DNA from: Draconibacterium sp.
GTDB taxonomy: Bacteria > Bacteroidota > Bacteroidia > Bacteroidales > Prolixibacteraceae
Direction: 5' to 3'
DNA: 64,000 nucleotides
Assembly: GCA_016705335.1 (NCBI GenBank)
Contig: JADIYN010000002.1
Location: 124,001 to 188,000 of the forward strand
Position 1 is the first letter of the stretch. Every line of letters begins with the position of its first letter. The position numbers were made by a program, and so were the translations under genes. A model generated the notes under the pieces. That model made no database searches and was not told the DNA's origin. It was given only the letters and a program-made list of their open reading frames with translations. Below, in pieces: positions 47,045 to 57,744 of this stretch.

Positions 47045-49023
47045 ATGAAAATCTATAAAATAAATCATACAGTCATCAACAACATGTTTGCAAAAGTAAA
47101 TTTCAGGGAAAGAGGAACTTTGTTGACAATGATCGCATTTGCAGCATTGTTGTTCATTTTGCCAGCCTGTAACAGTGATGACGTAGGCGACAATTTCTAT
47201 ACTTTCACCGGGGAAACTGTTGGTCAGTATATTAAAAACCGACCAGAAACCTACTCTGAGTTTACTCATTTACTGGACACAACGGGTGTAATGGGATTGC
47301 TGAATGCCTATGGTGATTATACCTGTTTTCTGCCCGATAACGAGGCGATGAAAAGGTTTTACCAAAGCAAAGGTAAAACTCCATGAGCGATTTTACCGTT
47401 GAAATATTAAAGAAAATAGCTTATGATCATATTATCAAAGACTTTTCCATAACCACCGAAGATTTTGTTGAAGGGTTTTTACCAAAACAAACCATGAGTG
47501 GACGTTATGTGGATATTGGAATTTCTTCTGATGAATCTGGACCGGTTTATACAATTAATACTACATCAAAAATTGTGGAAAGGGATATAGAAGCACACAA
47601 TGGTGTCGTTCATGCAATATCTGAAGTAGTTTCTCCTTCCGAGAATACACTGGTTGAAGCAATATCCAATGATGCTGATTTTTCACTCTTTTTTGAAGCT
47701 TTGCAGGCAACCGGTTTGGATATCAACCTGAGTTTAATTAAAGATGAAAGTTATGTGCCCGACCCAGAGTATGTTGCAATGGAAAACTCAAATACGATAT
47801 ATAACTATGCAAAAGTCCGCATACCACGGGAAAGGAAATACGGTTTTACAGCTTTAATAGAAAGCAATGAGACTTATTCCCAACATGGCATCACTAATTT
47901 AAACGACATGAAAGCATATGCGAAACAGGTTTATGATAACTTGTATCCCGCAGATGCATCGATTACTGATGTTACAGACAGAAAAAACAGTTTAAACCGG
48001 TTTGTTGCCTATCACCTGCTCAATAAAAAACTCCCCATGAGGATGCTTATTGAGAAATATGACAACACAGGAATGAATTATGAAACTACCGGCGAAACCC
48101 ACTCAGTAAAGGTTGTGGATATGTTCGAATACAACGAAACCCTGTGTCCGAATACATTAATGGAGTTCCGTACGCTACGCACAACAAATGAATACAATAT
48201 CATAAATATGATTCCCGAATCAGGAAAAGCAATCCGCCTGACATCCAATTTCGATAACGATGCATTAAACGGAGTATATCACGAAATTGACAACATATTG
48301 GTTTATAATGCCGATGTGGAACGCATGCTTTCAACAAAACGTTTGAGAATGGATGTTTCCAGTTTCTTCCCCGAATTTGCTAATAACAATATTCGTGTGG
48401 GAAATTCAAGGATAGGTGGAGGCTTATTTTCAGAACGGTGGCACATTCCAAATGGATACGCTGATCGGATTACAGCCTCTGCAACTACTGATGTTCATTA
48501 CTTTAATGCCGATGACAGGTTTATGGATTATCAGGGCGACGAATTGTTTTTGGTTGGTTTGTATGATTTTGAAATAACAACAATCGCCATTCCACCAGGT
48601 ACCTATGAAGTACGTTTCGGATATCAGCCAACCGGAGGTCGTGGTGTGGCTCAATTATACTGGGATGGAATACCAACCGGAATACCGCTCGATTTAAGAA
48701 CCTTAGCCAACGATCCGGATATTGGTTATCAATATCCAGGAACCGATGCACGCGACCAGGAAGGTTTTGAAAATGATAAGGCTATGCGTAACCGCGGATA
48801 CATGAAAGGCCCCGCCAGTTATAGTGTTATCGCAGAGTGGTGGTACACGGGTGCAAGTGCACGCATGAGCGAGGATGTACTTCGACGGATTTTGGGTATT
48901 TATACTTTTAATGAATACAGTACACACACCTTTACTGTTAAAGCTGTGAAATCGGGTGAATTTATGTTCGACTACCTGGAGTTTGTTCCACTTGAAGTAT
49001 TGGAATACGAAGACATTTATTAA
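47045..49023 (+). CDS. Fasciclin lipoprotein 2 (frameshifted)
   Basis: About 659 codons. The signal ends in a lipobox (FILPAC). Two fasciclin domains: the first has YIKNRPETYSEFTHLLDTTG and DYTCFLPDNEAMKRFY, the second includes FTALIESNETYSQHGITNLN and HLLNKKLPMRML. The C-terminal 220 residues (from about RLRMDVSSFFPEFANNNIRVG) are a separate beta-rich domain with GTYEVRFGYQPTGGRGVAQL, perhaps a carbohydrate-binding module. The CC at 47381-47382 lacks one C; repair reads KTPMSDFTVEILKKIAYDHI. Follows SusD 1 by 23 bases. Confidence 0.82.
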
Positions 49024-49030
49024 AATAGAA

Positions 49031-50581
49031 ATGCTACTGAAAATGAGATACAAATATTTAAAGGGTTTTGTTCCCCTTTCGGCTTTGATAGTTTTGTTGC
49101 TGGCTGCAGCCTGTACAAAAGAATGGGACGATCATTATGATGCAGGTTCTTTTGATCTTCCGGACAAAACAGTGACCGAATATATTAAAGGTCAACCGGA
49201 ACTAAGCACCTTTTCCAACATGCTTGAAATAACCGGTTACGATCAAATTCTGAATGCTTCGCAGTCGTACACGGTTTGGGCGCCAAAAAATGATGCACTT
49301 GCCGGTCTGAATTTAACTGATGTCGAACTTGTGAGAAAAACAGTACAAAACCACATAACACGCAGCAGGATTACCACTTCAGGAGTCGATAATTCGTTCA
49401 TCAGGATGCTGAACAGTAAATATGTACTTTTTTCAAAAGACCTTTCGGGATATACTTTTGGCGAAAACACTGTATCAGAAATCAATCAGCCGGCAAAAAA
49501 CGGTTTAATACATGTGATCGATGGTTATGCACCTTATGTAAATAATCTTTGGGAATACCTTGGAAAGACAGATGGCGTGGACTCTCTACGCGAATATATT
49601 TATGGTCAGTCAAAAAGGGTTTTTGATGCCGAAAACAGTATCGAAATTGGTGCCAATGATGCCGGCCAGGTAATCTACGACAGTGCGTTCGTGATCTGGA
49701 ATCCCGTTTTGGAAAGACTGGGTTCCATTGACTTGGAAGACAGCATTTACACCGCAATCATGCCCGACAATAATGCCTGGAACGAAGCCTATTCAAGAAT
49801 TGAGGGTTATTATAATTTCCCAAATGATGCCGGTAGTGTAGCCCGCCAAAGAGATCTGACCCGATTTACACTTATTCAGGATATGCTTTACCGCGGACGT
49901 ATCAGCGAGCCTGAAAAATCCGACTCACTTACATCAACTTATGGAAACGTATTCTACAATCCCGATGAATTATTTAAGGGTCTTGATTACGAATCACTAA
50001 GTAATGGTCTTGCCTATGTTACCGATAAAATGCCTTTCGCTGATACGTCTTCCTTTTTTAAGGAAATCAGAGTTGAAGCGGAACAAACCTTTGGAAGATC
50101 AAATACGGGAAGTAATATTTTCATTCGTTCCAGTTTCGGAACAGAATTTACAGCATCCGACAACTACTATATACTGGTTGATCCAACTTCAACTGAACCG
50201 GCAGTTGAATTTTCAATTCCGAATACCCTATCAGCGAAATACAACATTTACTGTGTGTTTGTACCTTCTAAAATAGTGAATCCCAACAATCTCACTCCCT
50301 CCAAGGTAACGTTTCAGCTTACTTACATTCGAAGGGCAAGTGGCAGTACATTCATCAAACGTGTAACACCCGGGAATAACATAACTGATCCGGAAGGGCT
50401 GACAAAAATGTTTGTTGATCAATTCGATTTTGAATTTGCCAACGTAATTGATGCAGATTACGATAGAGTAGCTGTAAAACTTGAAGTTAGCAGTAATATA
50501 ACAACGCAGGAAGAACAGTCAGGTGAATTCAGCCGGACAATGCGTATCGATTGTATCATTTTAGAACCTGTTTTGGAATAG
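49031..50581 (+). CDS. Fasciclin lipoprotein 3
   Basis: 516 residues from the ATG at 49031; upstream open sequence overlaps the previous gene and is not used. Lipobox LLAAAC. Fasciclin features: VTEYIKGQPELSTFSNMLEI, SYTVWAPKNDALAGL, VQNHITRSRI, NGLIHVIDGYAPY and a second domain with IYTAIMPDNNAWNEAY. The C-terminal half has beta-strand blocks (IRVEAEQTFGRSNTGSNIFI) ending MRIDCIILEPVLE. Intact. Starts seven bases after fasciclin 2 and ends 15 bases before SusC 2, so it is part of the same transcript. Confidence 0.87.
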   Translation: MLLKMRYKYLKGFVPLSALIVLLLAAACTKEWDDHYDAGSFDLPDKTVTEYIKGQPELSTFSNMLEITGYDQILNASQSYTVWAPKNDALAGLNLTDVELVRKTVQNHITRSRITTSGVDNSFIRMLNSKYVLFSKDLSGYTFGENTVSEINQPAKNGLIHVIDGYAPYVNNLWEYLGKTDGVDSLREYIYGQSKRVFDAENSIEIGANDAGQVIYDSAFVIWNPVLERLGSIDLEDSIYTAIMPDNNAWNEAYSRIEGYYNFPNDAGSVARQRDLTRFTLIQDMLYRGRISEPEKSDSLTSTYGNVFYNPDELFKGLDYESLSNGLAYVTDKMPFADTSSFFKEIRVEAEQTFGRSNTGSNIFIRSSFGTEFTASDNYYILVDPTSTEPAVEFSIPNTLSAKYNIYCVFVPSKIVNPNNLTPSKVTFQLTYIRRASGSTFIKRVTPGNNITDPEGLTKMFVDQFDFEFANVIDADYDRVAVKLEVSSNITTQEEQSGEFSRTMRIDCIILEPVLE

Positions 50582-50596
50582 GCTCAAAAAATAGAA

Positions 50597-53500
50597 ATGA
50601 TGAAAATGAACAGAGATATCAAATTAAAAAATACTATGAGGAATTATTTCTTTCGAAAATTCCTGCGTTCGATCTTTGTAGCCGGGATTTTAGCCGTTGG
50701 AAACATGGCGTTTGGCCAAACTGATGCTGGAACAGTAACCGACTCTACAGTTACCGATACCATGACAAAAGTTAATCAATCGGTTTATATGGTAAAAGGG
50801 ACAGTTCGTGATGTAATAACCCGGCAACCGATAAATGCTGCACAAATTCGTTCAAAAAATCACAAGTCTGCCGCCACTACTGATGAACAGGGAAATTTCG
50901 AAATTGAAATCAGTTCTGCTGCAGAAATACTGATCGTAATCGCTTTCGACTATAATCAGCTTGAAGTGCCGGTACAGGGAAAAAATATGCTTGAAATAGA
51001 TCTTTATTCAGAAGTTTATAAGGATTTATATAAAGATATTGAAGGACTTGCCGGACCGGTGCGTTCAGGTTCAGCAGTAAATGCTGTGAGTGGCACGCGT
51101 GATATTGGTTATCCTTCAGAATTTACTGTCGATAATGCCATCCAGTCAAAAATGGGTGGAGACGTGCATGCAATAAGCCGCTCGGGCAATATTGGTTCGG
51201 GTGCTTCATTATTCATTCGTGGATTAAACTCGGTGAATATGTATGCACAACCACTTTTTATTGTCGATGGAGTTATCCGAAGTAACTTTTCCGATATACA
51301 ATCTGTTAACGACGGTTTTCAAAACAATCCACTGAACGATATCGATGTAAGCGACATAGAAAGCGTATCAATTATCAAAGACGGAACTTCGATATACGGT
51401 TCGAAAGGAGGAAACGGGGTTATTGTAATAAAAACAAAACGGGGAGAAGACATGGCCACTAAAATTGTTTTTAATGCATATGGCGGCCTCACCGAAAAAA
51501 CATCTTCACTGCCGACAATGAATGGCGATCAGTTTCGCATTTACACCACCGATCTTTTGGGATCAACCGGTCTTACTTCAGAACAGATTGACGAAATGCC
51601 ATTTTTGAATGATGATCCAAATTCGATTACCTATAAAAAATACCACAACAACACCAATTGGGACGATGAAGTTTACCAGTCAGGCTTTACACAAAACTAT
51701 AATATTGGCGTAAATGGCGGTGATGATAAAGCGCTGTATTACTTTTCGCTTGGCTATACAGGAAATTCGGGCATTGTAAAAACAACCGAAATGCAACGGC
51801 TGATTACCCGAACCAATGCCGATTTTTTTCTTACCGAGAACATTAAACTAGGGATGAATGTAGGATATACAACCATCGACCGCACATTACTCGATGACGG
51901 CATTAATCCATACACATCACCCACTTTTCTCGCTATGGAAAAAGCTCCGTTTCTGAGTCCCTATTCCTACACACCTACGGTACTTTGACCACAGATATTG
52001 AAGATGCCGATGAATTTAGTGTTGGAAATCCTACGGCTATCATTGCAAATGCTTTAAATACAAACAAACATTACCGGCTTTCAATTGGGTTCAAACCCGA
52101 ATTCAAACTCTCACCAGTTTTGACACTTAGTTCGCAACTTGATTATGCCATCGACAAATTCAAAGAAACTTATTACAGCCCGATGGTAGGTGTTGTCAAT
52201 CGTGAACTTCCAGGAATCGGGATTTCGGAAAATGTTTTCAAAAGCCAGATAATGAGAAATATCAGCTTATTTGATGACACACAATTAAGGTATAGTAAAC
52301 AAATAAAAGAGGTACATGAAATAAAAGCAATTGCCGGTTTCCGTTATATTTCAAACTATTATGAAATGGATTACGGCGAAGGTCATAACTCAGGTTCCGA
52401 CCAGAAAAGGAACCTGGATGACCAGGTTATCAGAAGCACCAACGGTGCAAACAACCGCGTAAAATCAATATCGGATTATCTCATGGTTGATTACAGTTTT
52501 GATAATCGTTATTTGCTGTCAGTTGCAGTTTCTGCCGACGCTTCCTCGCGTTTTGGCAGCGATACAAAAGGTGGTTTTCAGTTGTTTAACCGGAGTTGGG
52601 CTGTTTTTCCATCAGTCAATGCAGCCTGGCTGATTTCTTCCGAAACTTTTATGGCTGACATGAAAGCCATCAACTGGCTGAAACTGCGTGTTGGTTATGG
52701 TTTATCGGGAAACGACGATATCGAACCTTATGCATGGAGCGCTTACTTCGAATCAACGCGATATATGGACAGGGCTAATGGTTTGGTTCTGGCAAATATT
52801 GGCAATACTGAAATACAGTGGGAAACCACGGCCAAAGCAAGTCTTGGTGTTGATGCAATTCTTTTTAGTAACCGTTTGTCTGTTACGGCTGATCTTTACA
52901 ACAATAAAACCAAAGACCTTTTATTCATGAAATCATTACCCGAAGTACTTGGTAACGGAAATTACTGGGGCAACGGCGGTGAAATGTCGAATAAAGGTTT
53001 CGAGTTCTCAGCCAATCTGAAATTGGTTAATCTAGCCGGTTTTAAATGGGAAGTTGGAGGTAGTGTCGGACATTATGCCAATAAAATCGAATCATTGCCT
53101 GATAACAGTGATTATATTACAACATTGTACGGAGCAGATATTCTTACTTCAGTCGGAAATTCGGCCGGTGTATTTTACGGATACAAAACGCTTGGTGTTT
53201 TTACCGGTGAAGAGTCTGCTGAAGCGGCTAACCTGAGTTTGATAGATGAAGAAGGAGTAACGCAACAGTTTAAAGCCGGCGATATGCATTTTGTCGATTT
53301 GAACAATGATGGTATTATTAATAAAAACGACAGACAGGTAATTGGTAATCCAAATCCTGACTTTTTTGGTTCATTCAGCAATAAAATCGATGTGGGGAAT
53401 TTTACTTTGGATATTCTTTTCACTTATTCATACGGAAACGAAATTTACAACGCCCTGCGTGCAAATCTTGAATCGGGCAGTATGCCGGTAAACCAAACCA

Positions 53501-53844
53501 CAACCATGCTGAACCGCTGGTTTTATGAAGGTCAGGAAACCATTCAGCCCAAAGTAACTTATATGGATCCGATGGGCAATTCACGTTTTTCTGACAGGTG
53601 GATAGAAGACGGTTCGTACCTGCGTTTTAAAACTTTGTCGCTGGGCTACAACATTCCTTTGAAAAATTCATTTGTTGAAGGACTCAAAATATATGTTTCT
53701 GCAAATAACCTGTTTACCCTTACAAATTATTTGGGCCGCGATCCGGAAGTTTCTGTGAAGAACGAAGTATTGTACCAGGGAATAGATGCCGGCTTGCTGC
53801 CGCTCACAAGAAGTTATTTTATCGGTATAAAAATGAACCTGTAA
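50597..53844 (+). CDS. SusC/RagA TonB-dependent transporter 2 (frameshifted)
   Basis: About 1082 codons. Signal peptide to about residue 40, then a carboxypeptidase-regulatory-like domain (MVKGTVRDVITRQPINAAQI), plug (GSGASLFIRGLNSVNMYAQP, DGTSIYGSKGGNGVIVIKTK) and barrel ending ITSYF-like SYFIGIKMNL. One base is missing near 51970-51985; the following frame reads YGTLTTDIEDADEFSVGNPT. It differs strongly from SusC 1 and so presumably takes a different ligand. Paired with SusD 2 downstream. Confidence 0.9.
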
Positions 53845-53902
53845 TCTGTAATAGGAAATTGTAAAAAACACGAAATCAGGAACCGTTTTAAAGAAAAGAA
53901 AG

Positions 53903-55531
53903 ATGAAGAAATTAAATCAAATATTACCCGGACTAATTTTTCTGACAGTGATTGCCACAAGCTGCGACTCGATGCTTGATGTTCAATCCGAACGTAATAT
54001 GTTTCCGGAAAACCATCAGATCGATTCACCCAACGACTCAATTTATTCTATGATGGGCATTTTCACTCAACTTCAAAAACTGGGCGATCGTTATGTGGTG
54101 CTGGGTGAACTCAGGGGCGATCTGATGGATATAACTGAAAATGCAGGTCTCGAACTTCAGGAGATCAACAACCTTGAAATCGGGATGGATAATCCCTACA
54201 ATAAAATTGAAGATTATTACTCGGTGATTAACCACTGCAACTACTTAATCAACAATATCGACACAGCACTAATTTCGGGTGGAGAAAAATCGCTTTTAAA
54301 AGAATATGCAGCAGCCAAGGCGATACGGGCCTGGACTTACATGCAAATTGCGTTGAACTACGGCACAGCCAAATATTACAAGGAACCACTGTTAACTGTA
54401 CAAGCCGGTCAAGCCCAGTTTCCCGAGTATTCGATCAGGGAACTTGTTCCTGTTTTGATACAGGAACTTGAACCTGTAAAATACGTTGAATCACCGGGAA
54501 GAATCTCGCTTGGCGTTGATATGACAAGCGAAAAGCTTTTTTCCCTATTCCTCTTTTACTTGGAGACCTCTACATGTGGAACGGACAATACGAAAATGCA
54601 GTTCAGGAATATTATTCATTGATTGAAAATAATCGATATGTAATCGACGACAGGTACAATTCAATCTGGACTGTGGACAACGGTGTTTTTGTTGAAAGAG
54701 ATCCATTTGATCAGAATTACCTCGATATTTTTGAACTGACAAACAACGAACAAATTACGTTGATCGCAGGATCGACAGAATTGGGTGAAGAAGATGAATT
54801 GTATAAAAATGACTTTCCCCAATTATGAAATTGCACCGTCGCAGGTCGCAATGGACAAATGGGACACACAAATTTACTACTTCAATGAAAATGCAACTAT
54901 TCCCGGAGATTTGCGGGGCCCGATGGGATCATACTACAGTACCACCGGCTCCAACAATATTAATGCGATCTTCAAATACTATTTAATTTGGAGCGAAGCC
55001 GAAGTATCGAAAGCAGTGATGATTTACAGGGTTGCTACACTCTACCTCCGTTATGCCGAAGCAGTGAACCGCGCCGGTAAACCCAATCTTGCCTTTGCTG
55101 TTTTGAAACACGGAATGAACGAGGAAGCATTGTCAGTGGATACAATTGTGCCGCGCCATGAAAAGTACAGCGTTTATACCGATTCTACAGGCACTTTTAT
55201 CGATTATGTAGATTTCAGCAATATTGCTTTCGACCAAAACATAGGTATTCATTCACGTGGTTGCGGAAATATGGACCGTGCTACTGATTATGTAATTCCA
55301 TTTTTTAACTCAAAGGAGGATTCAATTATTTATGTTGAAGATAAAATTATTGAAGAACTGGCGCTTGAAACGGCATTCGAAGGCAGCCGCTTTCAGGATT
55401 TGATGAGGATTGCAATGCGAAGAAATAATCCTGCCTACCTGGCTGATAAAGTAGCGGCAAAACATACAGGCAACGAACAGGCAATTCGTTCAAAATTAAT
55501 GGATGAAAATAATTGGTACCTGAAAAAATAA
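53903..55531 (+). CDS. SusD/RagB-like lipoprotein 2 (two frameshifts)
   Basis: About 543 codons. Lipobox VIATSC. SusD blocks: MLDVQSERNMFPENHQIDSP, LKEYAAAKAIRAWTYMQIAL, LYLRYAEAVNRAGKPNLAFA and ELALETAFEGSRFQDLMRIA. The T run ending at 54542 is one base short (repair: KLFFPIPLLLGDLYMWNGQY). The C run at 54817-54820 is one base long (repair: YKNDFPNYEIAPSQVAMDKW). Both repaired joints restore SusD consensus, so the protein is probably functional in the cell. Last gene of the array. Confidence 0.87.
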
Positions 55532-55565
55532 AGGTTCCGGTGAGATTGAGTTTAACTTTTTACTT

Positions 55566-57579
55566 TCAGTTTTTAATGAATTTCTTTACAATAGTTTTGT
55601 TGTCGGAGACAAGCTTCAAAAGGTAAATACCATTTTTATAATCACTGATATTTAGTCGGTTTTTACCTGTTACAAGGTTGAAGTCGCATATTTTTGACCG
55701 GTTTGGTTATAAACGGACAGTTTACCAATTTTTCCGCTTTTAATAAAAATTTCATGACTTGCCGGATTGGGAAATATTTCAAAATAATCATTATCCGATA
55801 AATCAGCCGTGGCAGTTGGTTTACCTGGTTGAGTTATGTTTATAATTTTTGAAATTCCTCCGTTTGATGTAATATAAATTCTGTTTTTTCGATCATTTGC
55901 ACCGGAATTTTCATTTCAAACGAAATTCTAAGAGTATCGTTTCCCATTCCTGCAGATTCCACGTTTAACCATGTATCATATAATACTGAAGAACTCCATA
56001 AACCATTACTTTCAACAATAATATCATTATTTGTTCCGGCAGTTTGTTCAATGGTAAGTTTGGTTTCTGATATAAAAAGTGTTTCATTGAACAGAATCAT
56101 ATTCCATCGCAGATAATCATGGTTGGTGACTGATCTCAGAGAAATTTTCACGTCACTGACTGTAGGTAGCGAAATACCCCAGCCAATATCTTTTGTTGAA
56201 GGATAGATTATGGATTTTCCGTTGGGAGAAGTAACGGTTCTGAATCGTTGATTTACAGTTCCAATATATTCCGAAGTTACCGACAATGCATCTTCGTTCG
56301 TGCCGCCAGCTTCAACAAACATTTCAGGACTGGCATAGTTACTTATTGAATATTCACCACTTCCCAATGTGTTGAAAACCCATTTCTGGGTTTGGTATGT
56401 TGTGTCGGCAGCATACTGAAATAATGAAGCACCATTTACCAACGTTTGCGACGAAACATCAACAACTTTTTTACTGAAACCATTTTCAACTGTATATACA
56501 CCTTTTTCTACGAAATCCATTGAAACGGAAGGCCAACCATCCTCATCCCATACCAGTTTTGCCAGCCCCAAAGTTGGACCACCCTGATTATTCACAGCCG
56601 GATTTGGGTAAAACCCGTTGGGATCATAATAATGAAATGTGACGTAATCGACACCATTTTCGCTGTACAAGCCAAAATGTCCGGGCCCAAAATAGCGGTC
56701 GTCAGTTCCCCGACTGTTGTCATGTTTCAATACAACCGTTCCGCCACTTGTTTGCCCGTTTAGCTTCATCGCCTTTCCTGATTTATCAAGAAATGGTCCC
56801 CTGGGATTTGTCGATCTTCCCATAACCATATAATAGGTACTGGCAATTCCGGCGCAGCATCCTCCTTTGTTGTAAAAGAGGTAATAATACCCGTTGCGAT
56901 AAATCATTGCAGCGCCTTCGCCTTCACCATAGTTGTTGCTTTGCGGACCTGTCCATGAATTTGCAATGCTTGTGCCGGGAAGATTACCCGAATAAGTTTT
57001 GGGTTTACCTGAAACCGAATCAATTTCAGTAACAACAATTCCCTGTTCGTTAAATGAACCGTAAACCATCCATATTTTACCATCAGGCCCTCTCATCAGC
57101 GATGGATCGATGGCATTTAGCGCCAATCCGGGCTGGTACGACCAAATTCCTAAAAAACCTGCATCAACCCATTCATATTCCAGGTCATTCGGGTTTAGTG
57201 ATTTGTTTGTAACACACCCGATTGCAGATGTCATTGTTCCCCACTCCGAACATGAATAGTACAAATAGTATTTATCATTCATGTAAATAATATCAGGTGC
57301 CCAGAAATTTCCATCGAATGCACCAACATAACTTTTTATCCAGGCCGGAAAGGCAGTCTTTGTAAATGGTGTCGGTCCGGCCTGCCAGCTTATCATATCT
57401 TTTGAATAAATACTGTAGATTCCATCTCCTGTTCCAAAAACCCAGTAGGTATCATCACATTTTACAATTTTAGATGGATCATGAATACCTGCAGGCCATC
57501 GTTGTCCCATAACTTCGAAAACAACTAAAAAGTAACATGTGGTTAAAACTAACAACCTGATAAATTTTCTCAAATTCAT
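55566..57579 (-). CDS. GH43 arabinan-degrading enzyme with C-terminal T9SS domain (two frameshifts)
   Basis: Start at 57579 (MNLRKFIRLLVL), with a signal peptide to about residue 25. The five-bladed GH43 domain has general base Asp34 (GIHDPSKIV), pKa modulator Asp158 (NAIDPSLMRGPDG) and acid Glu221 (GEGEGAAMIYRNGYYYLFYN). Closest in style to endo-1,5-alpha-L-arabinanases. A ricin-like beta-trefoil part follows (QTQKWVFNTLGSGEYSI). A visible stop at 55840 is an artefact of an A run one base short (55884-55889). Past it the frame gives NRIYITSNGGISKIINITQP, then YFEIFPNPASHEIFI. A second short A run (55691-55695) hides the T9SS end NGIYLLKLVSDNKTIVKKFI. So the enzyme is a T9SS cargo. Confidence 0.87.
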
Positions 57580-57596
57580 AATCCTTCTTTTATAAA

Positions 57597-57604
57597 CAAA
57601 TATA
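57597..57604 (-). promoter_or_regulatory. -7 box of the GH43 gene
   Basis: The minus strand reads TATATTTG, 17 bases before the ATG at 57579. It supports that start over the more upstream frame opening at 57621. Confidence 0.5.
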
Positions 57605-57671
57605 AACATGCAACCCAGCACAGCTTATCTGTTACTTTGTCTCTGGCCAAAAAACTTACTATTTAAAAACT

Positions 57672-57715
57672 CAAAAAAAACAAAAGGGCCATCCATCAAT
57701 TGACGGACAGCCCTT
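57672..57715 (-). terminator. Terminator of the LamG giant gene
   Basis: On the minus strand AAGGGC...GCCCTT forms the outer stem, with TCC/GGA inside, followed by TTGTTTTTTTT. Confidence 0.75.
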
Positions 57716-57744
57716 AAATTAAAATTAACTAAATCATAAGACTA

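Noticed and set aside
3556..55889. Programmed ribosomal frameshifting in several genes
   Set aside because: The breaks occur in many unrelated families not known to shift, in either direction and at varied runs, with no downstream stimulatory structure noticed.
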